Source of the DNA: a virus
Virus record (IMG/VR): IMGVR_UViG_3300034272_000253
Coordinates: 1 to 22,594 of that record
Direction: 5' to 3' (one strand)
Length of the DNA stretch: 22,594 nucleotides
Positions 4,825 through 12,763 of the stretch are shown here, one piece after another. The stretch's first letter is position 1, and the number at the start of each line of letters is the position of its first letter. The translations under genes and the position numbers were made by a program. Under the pieces are notes generated by a model. That model was given only the letters and a program-made list of their open reading frames with translations. It did no database searches and was not told the DNA's origin.

Positions 4825-5322
4825 ATGTCAGTTTTCAAATCACAATTCTCACGAGCATTAAAAGTCCTAAAGAGTGACAATGCTAATGTTCCTTTTCCTG
4901 CTCCTGTAGTGTCAGGAACAAACACAAGCCTTGTGAATTTTCAGTTAGTAGACTCTAACGCAGATTTTATTAGTGCAGGTGTAAAAACAGGAGACATTGT
5001 TTATGGTAACACAGGCGGTAGTGCTGCAACTGTTGTTTCTGTAGATAGTGCAACAGTACTTGTTTTAAATACAACTATTTTTGGTTCAACAGGAGATTCT
5101 TATACTGTTTATCAGGCAAGTCCTCAAACTACTATTGGTAATCAAGGATGTAATCTTTACATTGGTAACAACGGTGGTGACCCCGTAAACGTAAAAGTTA
5201 CCACTATTGGTGGTGATATTGTTACATTTTTCTTTGTTCCTGTAGGTACAGTTCTTCCTGTTCAAGTAATTAAGGTTTGGGAAACCGATACTACTGCTTC
5301 TCAAATTATAGCTCTTTGGTAA
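4825..5322 (+). CDS. Beta-rich virion-like protein (165 aa)
   Basis: A Thr/Val/Gly-rich protein with a short helical start (MSVFKSQFSRALKVLKSD), a beta module at about 28-98 (VKTGDIVYGNTGGSAATVVS, then GSTGDSYTVYQ) and a second beta domain at about 104-165 ending PVQVIKVWETDTTASQIIAL W. The middle module has the same order of turns as the insertion in the capsid protein at 19904 (VxxGxxV...TxVxSxT...G...VxxY). The C-terminal PVQVxKVWxTxTTAxxIIALW type end occurs in small structural genes of many tailed phages. A minor virion component such as a decoration or neck protein is likely; the exact site is unknown. Confidence 0.75.
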   Translation: MSVFKSQFSRALKVLKSDNANVPFPAPVVSGTNTSLVNFQLVDSNADFISAGVKTGDIVYGNTGGSAATVVSVDSATVLVLNTTIFGSTGDSYTVYQASPQTTIGNQGCNLYIGNNGGDPVNVKVTTIGGDIVTFFFVPVGTVLPVQVIKVWETDTTASQIIALW

Positions 5323-5323
5323 G

Positions 5324-5461
5324 ATGGCAAAAGCTAAAACTATGACCGTAAGTACCTTTGTTAAGAAACACAAGAGCAAAGGTGTAGCAGCTAAGAACAG
5401 CACTAGCTCTAGCAAGGGCAGTAAGCTATATAAGAAGCCATATAGAGGACAGGGGAGATGA
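5324..5461 (+). CDS. 45-residue basic protein ending KPYRGQGR
   Basis: A short gene of 45 codons plus stop, 1 base after the previous stop, with an ATGA overlap to the holin. The protein is MAKAKTMTVSTFVKKHKSKG, then a Ser/Lys-rich linker and KLYKKPYRGQGR. The KPYRGQG end is familiar from other small phage genes. No function is recognised. Its basic composition resembles the block at 1237-4819. Confidence 0.68.
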   Translation: MAKAKTMTVSTFVKKHKSKGVAAKNSTSSSKGSKLYKKPYRGQGR

Positions 5462-5889
5462 AATACATTCATTACATATTCGCCTCTATACTTCTTTTAT
5501 TTGCTCCGATATACGGGCTATTGATAGCCGTAGCTGCAGCAATTACCCTTGATACACTTACGGGAATATTTAAGTCAATCAAACTAAATGGATTCAAAAG
5601 TATTCGTAGCAGAAAGCTTTCAAACGTGGTAAGCAAAATGCTGCTTTATGAGATATGTGTTCTCTTTCTTTTTTTGATGGACAAGTATCTTTTGAATGAA
5701 TTTGTGGTTAAGAGCTTTGGCATTGAGTTCATGTTCACCAAAATCTGTGCTATTGTTCTAATCTTCATTGAGCTAGTATCAATCAAAGAAAACGTAGAGG
5801 ATTCGTTTAGCATTGAGATTTGGCCAATGATAAAGAAGTTGTTAAGCAGAGCGAAAGAATTTAAATCTGACATTGACGAAATAAAATGA
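5458..5889 (+). CDS. Holin, phage_holin_4-like
   Basis: A 143-residue integral membrane protein. Hydrophobic segments lie at about 5-31 (long enough for two spans), 61-79 (MLLYEICVLFLFLMDKYLL) and 92-108 (MFTKICAIVLIFIELVSI). An LDTLTGIFKS turn (31-40) and SIRSRKLSNVVSKM (48-61) are typical of the holin 4 family, which has DxxTG after the second span and an SxKLxxxxxKM segment. The C-terminus after IKENVEDSF is cytoplasmic and charged. It would assemble in the inner membrane and trigger lysis. It is coupled by ATGA overlap to the lipoprotein/spanin gene behind it, so they form a lysis cassette. No endolysin is next to it. Confidence 0.8.
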   Translation: MKYIHYIFASILLLFAPIYGLLIAVAAAITLDTLTGIFKSIKLNGFKSIRSRKLSNVVSKMLLYEICVLFLFLMDKYLLNEFVVKSFGIEFMFTKICAIVLIFIELVSIKENVEDSFSIEIWPMIKKLLSRAKEFKSDIDEIK

Positions 5890-6419
5890 AGAATCGAAAG
5901 CAGCATTTAAAAGCTCTTGCGTTTCTTTTCCTAATCACTTTAGTCTACTCGTGTTCAAGTAAAAAGCTAACAGTATCTAAAGACGTTAGTAAAGAAAAAG
6001 TTGATAGCGCATACGTAGAGAAGAAGGACAGCACAGCGTTTGTTCAGAAAGGCGTGACTGTAACTGAAAAATTTTTTGAGATTCAGATTGAGCCTGTCGA
6101 TGTCTCAAAGCCAATAATTGTTGATGGAGTTAAGTACGAGAATGCCTATTTAAAAATTAAGAAGGCAGATAAATCTATTGTAGATACTACAAAGACAGTT
6201 GTTTCTGAGGAAGTGGAGAAGGAAGTTCAGCTAGAGAAAGAAACAGAAGAAAAGAAATTTGATAAGGCATTAGTAAAGAAATCAAGTAATTATCTATATT
6301 TTTGGTTATTAGGTATTTTTCTCATCTTGTATTTAGCATACAAGCTTCGAAGGCTAATACCAAATCCATATTCAATTATTCGTTATATTTGTCAAACACT
6401 TAAAAATCAAATCAAATGA
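5886..6419 (+). CDS. Candidate unimolecular spanin (lipoprotein with C-terminal TM)
   Basis: A 177-residue protein with a signal peptide and lipobox (LVYSC, Cys at 23), a Lys/Glu/Val-rich periplasmic part of about 110 residues with beta-prone and coiled-coil stretches (EEVEKEVQLEKETEEKKF, about 108-125), and a C-terminal membrane helix at about 135-152 (YLYFWLLGIFLILYLAYK) followed by a basic tail. This is the arrangement of a u-spanin such as T1 gp11: lipid anchor in the outer membrane, helix in the inner membrane, joining both in the last step of lysis. The residues after Cys (SSKKL) do not look like a surface-export signal. It overlaps the holin by ATGA, which supports the call. The alternative is a generic membrane-anchored lipoprotein. 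Confidence 0.68.
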   Translation: MKNRKQHLKALAFLFLITLVYSCSSKKLTVSKDVSKEKVDSAYVEKKDSTAFVQKGVTVTEKFFEIQIEPVDVSKPIIVDGVKYENAYLKIKKADKSIVDTTKTVVSEEVEKEVQLEKETEEKKFDKALVKKSSNYLYFWLLGIFLILYLAYKLRRLIPNPYSIIRYICQTLKNQIK

Positions 6420-6664
6420 GCAAGCAAGAAGAAACCATCAAATTAACAAGCGAAGAACTAGATTTCATCAAGAATGGAACAGCACAGTATAACGCTGTGA
6501 AATCTAAAATCGGAGACCTTGAAATTCAGAAAGCTAAATTAATCAACGAGGCTGATGCAATTGTTAAAGCGTTCCTTATGAACGAGAAGATGTTGATTGA
6601 AAAATATGGCGAGAACGCTGTAATCAACATGGACTCCGGAGAGGTTACGCAAAAGCAAGACTGA
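6416..6664 (+). CDS. Small coiled-coil protein
   Basis: An 82-residue acidic, helical protein. LTSEELDFIKNGTAQYNAVK (11-30) and IGDLEIQKAKLINEADAIV (32-50) form heptad-like helices, followed by KYGENAVINMDSGEVT. The helical-hairpin plus KYGxxxINxxSGE ending is a common pattern in small proteins of Bacteroidota phages and bacteria. Its function is unknown. It overlaps the spanin-like gene by ATGA and precedes the tail fibre by 23 bases. Confidence 0.78.
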   Translation: MSKQEETIKLTSEELDFIKNGTAQYNAVKSKIGDLEIQKAKLINEADAIVKAFLMNEKMLIEKYGENAVINMDSGEVTQKQD

Positions 6665-6687
6665 TGCCTCTTTAAATAAAGATACAA

Positions 6688-9600
6688 ATGCCAAAGATTA
6701 GTCAATTCACAACCGCAGCTGCGCCATCATTAAGTGACAAGCTAATTGGAACAAGCGTTAGTGGTAGCCCTACTAATCAAACAAACAACTTTACTCTTCA
6801 AGAGATTAAAGATTTGTTTGATGGTGGACCAACTCCTCCTTCTCCAACATTGCAGTCAGTATTGAATGCGGGTAATACTGCTATTCAAAACATCTACCTT
6901 ACAGGTGAGCTTGAGGCTATTGACTTGACTATTGCTAATGATGCATCCTCAAAGAATCTTTATTTAGCTGAGCGTTTTTTTGATAAAAACAATTCTGCAG
7001 GAACAAATGGGCAGTACTTAACTAGTACCGGTTCAGGAGTTCAGTGGTCAACCCTAACAATTCCAATCCCTACTTTACAGCAAGTACTTACCGCAGGTAA
7101 TGTTAGTGATAAAGACATTACTACTACAGGAGACATCCAAGCTGATTCTATCCAAGGTACCAACATAACTGCTAACTCAAACCTAAGAGTAGTCGGCACA
7201 CTAGCTGACTCTACAAACTCTGTTGGTGGTACAGGTCAAGTATTGTCTAGTACAGGAACAGGAACTGATTGGGTTGACCTTCCTGCTTATTCTGCTGTTT
7301 CTCCATTGATTTACAACAATGTATTGAAACAGTTTTCAATTCAGCAGGCAACTAGTACTCAGAACGGGTATCTATCTTCTGCTGATTGGATTACTTTTGA
7401 TGGAAAGCAGAATGCAGGCAACTACATTACTGCATTAACGGGCGAAGCATCTGCTTCAGGACCCGGTTCTGTAAGCATTACATTGAATAACCTTGCTGTA
7501 ATTAACAAGACCCTTACAGGATTTACTGCATTGAGTGGTTCAGTTACGGCTGCTGATAGTATTATTACTGCATTTGGTAAGCTACAGAATCAAATAAACT
7601 CAGCTACATCAGGATTATCTTATCAAGGTGTTTGGAATGCAGCTACCAATACTCCTGCACTTGCTAGTAGTATTGGCTTAAATGGTCAATACTATGTTGT
7701 AGATGTAGCAGGTAGTACCAACTTAAATGGAATTACTGATTGGAAGGTTGGTGATTGGGCCATCTTTAATGGTAGCAGTTGGCAAAAAATTGACAACACA
7801 GATTCAGTTGTTTCAGTAAATGGTCAGATTGGAATTGTAGTTCTTAACAGTGATGACATTGCAGAGGGAACTACTAATCTTTATTATACTGATACAAGAG
7901 CTAGAAACTCTATTAGTTCACTAGCAACAGGATTGACTTATACTGCGGGTACAGGTGTATTTAGTTTGACCACAGGATACTCTATCCCTACTATTGCTAA
8001 TCAAACTGATTGGACCACAGCATACAATAACTCAATTGTAAGTGCTGCAGTTACAGGTACTACTACAAAGACATTAACTCTTACTCAGCAAGACGGTGGT
8101 ACCATTACTGCCAATTGGACTGAGCCTGACTTAACAGGATTTGTTCCTTATGTAGGGGCTACTCAAAATGTAACATTAGGATATAATTCGTTAAGTGGTG
8201 CTCATTTGCTTGTTAATGGACCTTCTGCTCCTCAAGGAGGATTCTTAGGATTTAAGCAAAGCACTAATGTAGTAACAGGTTCGGCAGGTTATACTTCAAT
8301 GTATGCTGTTGGACAAACCTACCTTGGATTTGTATTTCCTCAGACTCCATCAGGATACAAGGAGTTTAGCTTTAATGCATCAGGGATTACAAATAATGTT
8401 CCGGGAGGAAGGATTTATAGTATGCCTGATGCTGATGGAACATTAGCATTAACTAGTAATTTAACTTCGTATGTTCCTTATACAGGAGCTACATCAAATG
8501 TGAACTTGGGTGAGTATGGATTAACCACAGGTTTCTTAGGGTTTGACTTAACTCCTACAGCTACACCTACTACTGTAGGTACGATGTATTGGGATACTGC
8601 ATATAGAACTGCATCATTAGTCGCAGGAGTAGGTACGAATACACTTCAGATAGGACAAGAAGAGGTATTGTTGGTACACAACAATACAGGTTCTGCTTTA
8701 ACTAATGGACAGGTTGTTTATGTTACAGGTTCAACAGGAGAATTGCCAAGTATATCTTTGGCTGATGCATCTTCAGAAAGTACCTCAGCTGCTACATTAG
8801 GTGTAGTTAGTGAATCAATTGCTAATGGTGCTGATGGATTTGTTACTGTAAGTGGCATTGTTCATGGTATTAATACTCTTGCATACAATGAAGGAGATAT
8901 TCTTTGGTTAAGCGAAACAGCAGGACAGTTTACAACTGTAAAACCTATTTCTCCTGCACACTTAGTTTTGATTGGATATGTGATTAAGAAGTCGGGAGGC
9001 AATGGTTCAATCTTAGTTAAGATTCAAAATACTCAAGAGTTAGAAGAGTCTTCAGATGTGTTGATTAGTGCTCCTAAACTTGATGGTCAGGGATTATTTT
9101 TACAGACTGTATCAGGAACTCAACTATGGAGAAACAGAAGCATTTCTGATGTGCTTGGATACACTCCTGCTAATGCGGCTACAGCAATTACATCACTTAC
9201 AGGTGAGGCTACAGCTACAGGTCCCGGAGCATCAAGTGTAACATTATCAAACTCTGCTGTAACAGGGAAAGTATTGACAGGACTAAATGTAACAGGAAAT
9301 GCAATTCTTGCTACTGATAGTGTATTGAGTGCATTTGGTAAACTTCAGAATCAAGTCAATCAACTTATTGGTGGCTTGCAGTATGAAGGCACTTGGAATG
9401 CTTCGACAAATACTCCTGCTATTACTTCAGGTGTTGGCACTGACGGTACTTTCTATATTGTAAGTGTAGCGGGTAGCACAAATATTGACGGTATTACTGA
9501 TTGGCAAGTAGGTGATTGGATTGTTTTTCATACTCCTACTTGGCAAAAGGTTGACAATACTGACTCGGTAAATAGTGTATTTGGAAGAGTTGGTGTAGTT

Positions 9601-11766
9601 ACTGCTGCTAGTGGTGATTATAACACTTCACAAGTAACTGAAAGCGGAAACTTGTATTATACAGACGCAAGGTCTCGTGCTGCATTGTCATTTGCTGCAG
9701 GTAGTGGCGCATATGATAACATCACAGGTGTAATTACCATACCAACTAATAATAATCAAATTACTAATGGTGCAGGATATATAACTAGTGCTGCTTTGGG
9801 TGCTTACCTTCCTTTAACAGGTGGTACTTTGACAGGTGCTTTGAACGGGACTAGTGCTAGTTTTAGCGGTACAGTTACAACTCCTTTTATCGGTGTTACA
9901 GGTTCTACAGGTCAAATAGGAAATATCAATTCTACCAATGCAAATGGTGGATATATTACATGGCAGACAAGCGGTACTACTATTGCGGATTTAGGTTCTG
10001 CACAGCAAATATTTGGAGCAGGAGGAAGTGATACCTTTGGTATAAATGCAAGAGGTGCTAGGTCTTTGATGCTAGGTACAAATGATACTACTAGACTCAC
10101 CATCTCCTCCACAGGAGCAGCTACATTCAGCAGTAGTGTTAGTGCTGCTAGTTTATCAGGTGCTTTTGCTACTTTGTCAAATTATGGTAGTGCAACAAGT
10201 ACTGTATTACAATTAGGTGATGCTAATAATGGTTTATTCAGACCTGCTTTAAACTCTGTTGCAATTGCTACAAATGGTGCTGCTGCCCTTACCATAGCCT
10301 CCACAGGAGCAGCGACCTTCAGCAGTAGTGTGACGGCTACAAGTTTTAATTTAGGCAATGGTCAATTCTTGAGGCTAACTAGAACTAGCGGTGGATTGCA
10401 ATACGATGCACTTGGAATAGTTGCAGGGACAGACAATACAAGGCTAATTTCTACGGGTGATTTTGATATTGTCAATGGTGCATTAACTTCTTATTTTAAA
10501 GTATCCTCCACAGGAGCAGCGACCTTTAGCGGTAGAGTTGGAGTAGGTGGTGCATCCGCTACTTATTCGTTAACTGCTTACAATGCAAGTAATGGTACAA
10601 CTGCTGCATTTGGAGGTACTGCAAGGGGAATAAGAATAGATAACGATGGAGCATTTAGCAGTGGTAGAAGCACTATATTTGGAGTTGATAGTACTTTTTA
10701 TGGATCTTATCAACCTTTAAGCATTGAGGCTTCTTCACTTGCCTTACAAGCAGTTACAGGAGGCAATGTAGGCATCGGCACTTCTTCGCCATCCTATAAA
10801 CTCGATGTAAATGGAAATATTAGAGGTATTGAGTCTTTATATTTAGCATTACCATTTGGTCCAAATAATTTTAATGCGTATAGATTGTGGGCTGACCCAC
10901 TTACTGAGGACTTTATTATTACAAATACGTTTTCTAATTCAAATAACTTTAGGATATCGTATGGAGGAAATGTCTTGATTGGAACATCAACGGATTTAGG
11001 ATTCAGAACAGATTCAAGAGATAGTTTAATTATAAGCAATACTCAACCTGCAAGTAACTTTAGTTCTAATACAGGTGAATTCTATATAAGAGGCGAGGTT
11101 AGGTATGATATGGGTCCAACCATTAACTACTACCCATCTCTTTGGAGACAGCGTCTTGAAAATATTGGTGTATTTAGTGGTACTTCTAATTTAGTTTGGA
11201 CAATGTCCGCTAATGGGGGTGCTTACACAGAGTACATGAGATTAAGAACTGATTCTTTGGAAGCACCTGCATTTGTCCCTACAGGTACTTCAGGTGGTGG
11301 ATATAATGGGATTGTTCTTTCTACATCAAGCGGAGGATTATTATTTAATTCAACAGGTGCTGCTAGACAAGATTTTGATGGAAATGGTCATGCTCGATTT
11401 AAGACAAGTAACTTCTATCAAAACGAGGAGAAAAAGCGAACAATATTTGGTAACGCTAACATTGCACCTAGTGGTAGTATTACAGTGAATGTTACATTTG
11501 CAGCATCATGTTATGTTAGTATTTGCGCTAGAGCAGGAGGACTTTCATTTGGAGGACAGTTCAACGCAATGACATTATTTGGCATTGATACAACCAACTC
11601 AAGTGTTGCTTCTTCAAGCCCTGCTTCAAGTGGGTATATGCAATGGACAGCAACACAAGTTAGCAGTACAAGTTGGAATATAACACTAACTAATTGGAGT
11701 GGTGGAACAACTGCAAGAGTAGCATACGAAATAGAAATAAACGCTTCAAATACTATAACGAACTAA
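6688..11766 (+). CDS. Large repetitive tail fibre (1692 aa)
   Basis: The largest gene in the window and probably the host-binding fibre. Residues 2-48 (KISQFTTAAAPSLSDKLIGT and on to LQEIKDLF) are an anchor motif also seen in the 80-residue protein at 12289. Two copies of a ~160-residue domain lie at about 248-408 and 833-997 (GSTNxxGITDWxxGDW, WQKxDNTDSV, NLYYTDxRxR). VPYxGAxxNVxLG segments occur near 486 and 595, and a Gly/Val-rich module at about 631-779. Three STGAATFS repeats lie around 1140-1283, and a GNVGIGTSSPSYKLDVNG segment near 1358-1375, the familiar linker of Bacteroidota fibres. The end is a beta-sandwich-like domain (VTFAASCYVSICARAGG). No self-cleaving S74 chaperone domain was seen. 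Function is inferred from architecture. Confidence 0.88.
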   Translation: MPKISQFTTAAAPSLSDKLIGTSVSGSPTNQTNNFTLQEIKDLFDGGPTPPSPTLQSVLNAGNTAIQNIYLTGELEAIDLTIANDASSKNLYLAERFFDKNNSAGTNGQYLTSTGSGVQWSTLTIPIPTLQQVLTAGNVSDKDITTTGDIQADSIQGTNITANSNLRVVGTLADSTNSVGGTGQVLSSTGTGTDWVDLPAYSAVSPLIYNNVLKQFSIQQATSTQNGYLSSADWITFDGKQNAGNYITALTGEASASGPGSVSITLNNLAVINKTLTGFTALSGSVTAADSIITAFGKLQNQINSATSGLSYQGVWNAATNTPALASSIGLNGQYYVVDVAGSTNLNGITDWKVGDWAIFNGSSWQKIDNTDSVVSVNGQIGIVVLNSDDIAEGTTNLYYTDTRARNSISSLATGLTYTAGTGVFSLTTGYSIPTIANQTDWTTAYNNSIVSAAVTGTTTKTLTLTQQDGGTITANWTEPDLTGFVPYVGATQNVTLGYNSLSGAHLLVNGPSAPQGGFLGFKQSTNVVTGSAGYTSMYAVGQTYLGFVFPQTPSGYKEFSFNASGITNNVPGGRIYSMPDADGTLALTSNLTSYVPYTGATSNVNLGEYGLTTGFLGFDLTPTATPTTVGTMYWDTAYRTASLVAGVGTNTLQIGQEEVLLVHNNTGSALTNGQVVYVTGSTGELPSISLADASSESTSAATLGVVSESIANGADGFVTVSGIVHGINTLAYNEGDILWLSETAGQFTTVKPISPAHLVLIGYVIKKSGGNGSILVKIQNTQELEESSDVLISAPKLDGQGLFLQTVSGTQLWRNRSISDVLGYTPANAATAITSLTGEATATGPGASSVTLSNSAVTGKVLTGLNVTGNAILATDSVLSAFGKLQNQVNQLIGGLQYEGTWNASTNTPAITSGVGTDGTFYIVSVAGSTNIDGITDWQVGDWIVFHTPTWQKVDNTDSVNSVFGRVGVVTAASGDYNTSQVTESGNLYYTDARSRAALSFAAGSGAYDNITGVITIPTNNNQITNGAGYITSAALGAYLPLTGGTLTGALNGTSASFSGTVTTPFIGVTGSTGQIGNINSTNANGGYITWQTSGTTIADLGSAQQIFGAGGSDTFGINARGARSLMLGTNDTTRLTISSTGAATFSSSVSAASLSGAFATLSNYGSATSTVLQLGDANNGLFRPALNSVAIATNGAAALTIASTGAATFSSSVTATSFNLGNGQFLRLTRTSGGLQYDALGIVAGTDNTRLISTGDFDIVNGALTSYFKVSSTGAATFSGRVGVGGASATYSLTAYNASNGTTAAFGGTARGIRIDNDGAFSSGRSTIFGVDSTFYGSYQPLSIEASSLALQAVTGGNVGIGTSSPSYKLDVNGNIRGIESLYLALPFGPNNFNAYRLWADPLTEDFIITNTFSNSNNFRISYGGNVLIGTSTDLGFRTDSRDSLIISNTQPASNFSSNTGEFYIRGEVRYDMGPTINYYPSLWRQRLENIGVFSGTSNLVWTMSANGGAYTEYMRLRTDSLEAPAFVPTGTSGGGYNGIVLSTSSGGLLFNSTGAARQDFDGNGHARFKTSNFYQNEEKKRTIFGNANIAPSGSITVNVTFAASCYVSICARAGGLSFGGQFNAMTLFGIDTTNSSVASSSPASSGYMQWTATQVSSTSWNITLTNWSGGTTARVAYEIEINASNTITN
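7427..7911 (+). repeat. Fibre domain repeat, copy 1
   Basis: Encodes LTGEASASGPGSVSITLNN through NLYYTDTRARN. At protein level it matches copy 2 along its whole length, with the core AGSTNLNGITDWKVGDWAIF. DNA identity is lower, so the duplication is old or has been diversified. Confidence 0.85.
9184..9680 (+). repeat. Fibre domain repeat, copy 2
   Basis: Encodes LTGEATATGPGASSVTLSN through NLYYTDARSR, the second copy of the ~160-residue domain, with core AGSTNIDGITDWQVGDWIVF. It lies about 1757 bases after copy 1, separated by the VPYxGA and Gly/Val-rich modules. Confidence 0.85.
10106..10538 (+). repeat. Three near-identical DNA repeats in the fibre
   Basis: A ~34-base element around CCTCCACAGGAGCAGC starts at 10106, 10298 and 10505. 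It encodes SSTGAATFSSSV, ASTGAATFSSSV and SSTGAATFSGRV. Spacings are 192 and 207 bases, both multiples of 3, so exchange between copies would keep the frame and change fibre length by whole modules. Confidence 0.85.
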
Positions 11767-11768
11767 AA

Positions 11769-12128
11769 ATGAAAACTTGGTTAGTAAATTCACTACAGGT
11801 TAAACCATCAGAAAATGGGTTAACTAATATTGTTAAGAAAGTACATTGGCACAGAGCTATATGGGAAGTAGTTGATGGTAAAGATTACTATGTATCAAAA
11901 GAAGGAGTTCTTGATTTACCTGATGCAGACCCATCATTGTTTTTAGACTACTACAGTCTAAAACCTGAAGATGTTTATGGATGGTTAGAGTCTATACTAG
12001 ATGTTGCTAAAATAGATTCTGATTTAGAGGAAGAGATGCAAGCAAAGCAAAACCCTCCTCTTGTAAAATTAGAATTACCTTGGTTGGCAAAACAAGAAAC
12101 AGTTGTTGTAGAAAATATAGTAATCTAA
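11769..12128 (+). CDS. Conserved tail-region protein (119 aa)
   Basis: I chose the ATG at 11769, 2 bases after the fibre stop. The open frame extends back to 11694 but would overlap the fibre. The protein starts MKTWLVNSLQVKPSENGLTN, followed by VVKxVHWxxxA-type residues (IVKKVHWHRAIW), an acidic PDADPSLFLDYYSLKPEDVYGW part and a C-terminal LPWLAKQETVVVENI. The LxVKPSExGLTNxVxxVHW start and the LPW near the end are typical of a small conserved protein encoded near phage tail genes (a DUF family). A role in fibre assembly is possible from position only. Confidence 0.8.
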   Translation: MKTWLVNSLQVKPSENGLTNIVKKVHWHRAIWEVVDGKDYYVSKEGVLDLPDADPSLFLDYYSLKPEDVYGWLESILDVAKIDSDLEEEMQAKQNPPLVKLELPWLAKQETVVVENIVI

Positions 12129-12140
12129 AATAAAAATAAA

Positions 12141-12284
12141 ATGGAAATCAAACTTAATGAAGAGCAAATCAAGATGCTTGAAGCATGGGCACAAGAACTT
12201 CCTACTAAGTACGGAATGTCTTTTATTCAATTTCTAGCACAGCAAGTAAAAGAACAAAATCCTAAACCTGTAGAAGCAGAATAA
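12141..12284 (+). CDS. 47-residue acidic helical protein
   Basis: A short gene of 47 codons plus stop, preceded by an A-rich leader (AAAATAAAAATAAA), a typical Bacteroidota start context. The protein MEIKLNEEQIKMLEAWAQEL is followed by PTKYGMSFIQFLAQQVKEQN and an acidic end. It is predicted as two short helices with no known domain. It lies between the fibre-linked genes at 11769 and 12289. Confidence 0.65.
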   Translation: MEIKLNEEQIKMLEAWAQELPTKYGMSFIQFLAQQVKEQNPKPVEAE

Positions 12285-12288
12285 TAAT

Positions 12289-12531
12289 ATGTCACTTATT
12301 AGTTCATACCCAAACGATACCACTCCATCCTATGATGATAGACTAATTGGTACTGATGCTCAAGATGCAAGTGCTACCAAGAACTTTACTATTGGAGCAC
12401 TTCTATCAATGCCTCTTCCTAGCGTGCCTGTATTTGCAAACAATGCAGCCGCTATTGCAGGAGGTCTAGCAGTAGGTCGTGTGTACAGAATCACAGGTAC
12501 AGGTCAGCTAGGAATAGTATATACTCCTTAA
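12289..12531 (+). CDS. Small protein sharing the fibre's anchor motif
   Basis: An 80-residue protein. Residues 5-38 (SSYPNDTTPSYDDRLIGTDA, then SATKNFTIGALL) follow the same pattern as residues 4-44 of the large fibre (SxFxxxxxPSxxDxLIGTxxxxxxxTxNFTxxxx). The second half has FANNAAAIAGGLAVGRVYRI and GTGQLGIVYTP, close to the AAAxAGGLxxGxxYRTxxGxLxIVY ending of many phage tail proteins. It looks like a fibre head joined directly to a terminal module with no shaft. It may occupy the same attachment site as the fibre or be a decayed second fibre. The gene is intact with an ATG after TAATAAT. Confidence 0.75.
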   Translation: MSLISSYPNDTTPSYDDRLIGTDAQDASATKNFTIGALLSMPLPSVPVFANNAAAIAGGLAVGRVYRITGTGQLGIVYTP

Positions 12532-12535
12532 TTAA

Positions 12536-12763
12536 ATGGACATTAGAAAGATTTCAATAGGCCCCGATTACAAGGGCAGTGCTATGCACTACATTGTTGG
12601 TCAACGCATCTTAGGAGATACGAATGAAATTCATTTGATTAAATTCGATGAAATTAAAAATTCTTTTAAGATATTTATAATCAACAACAAGTCAGAGATT
12701 GTACTTTGGAAAGAGTTCAACTCGACAATACCTATTGCAATCGAATACAATATCAATATCTAA
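12536..12763 (+). CDS. Conserved 75-residue phage protein (MDIRKISIGPDYKG)
   Basis: A small protein beginning MDIRKISIGPDYKGSAMHYI, with the VGQRILGDTNEIHLIKFDE, SFKIFIINNKSEIVLWKEFN and IPIAIEYNINI segments. The fold is probably all-beta, as the alternating hydrophobic strands suggest. The IRKISIGPDYKxxAMHYxVGQ and ExxxWKxFNxxxPxxIEYNI pattern is widespread in aquatic phages without a known role. It starts 4 bases after the previous gene and ends in a TAATG junction with the next. Confidence 0.85.
   Translation: MDIRKISIGPDYKGSAMHYIVGQRILGDTNEIHLIKFDEIKNSFKIFIINNKSEIVLWKEFNSTIPIAIEYNINI

Noticed and set aside
5086-5472. Minus-strand 128-residue frame opposite the virion-like protein and 45-residue gene
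   Set aside because: Antisense of well-supported coupled genes; Leu/Ile-rich composition arises from the opposite strand.
6384-6391. TATATTTG promoter-like element inside the spanin-like gene
   Set aside because: A good -7 match 24 bases before the 6416 gene, but no TTG at the right spacing, and it lies in coding sequence; not enough to list as a promoter.
10106-10538. CRISPR-like array
   Set aside because: Three in-frame coding repeats in a fibre gene at unequal spacing; there are no palindromic repeats or spacers.
11400-11766. S74 intramolecular chaperone at the fibre C-terminus
   Set aside because: The GIGTSSPSYKLDVNG linker often precedes such a domain, but the expected chaperone motifs are missing and the end looks like a beta-sandwich.
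11694-12128. Longer 144-residue start for the gene after the fibre
   Set aside because: It would overlap the fibre by 73 bases in another frame; the ATG at 11769 follows the fibre stop directly and matches the MKTW start of the family.
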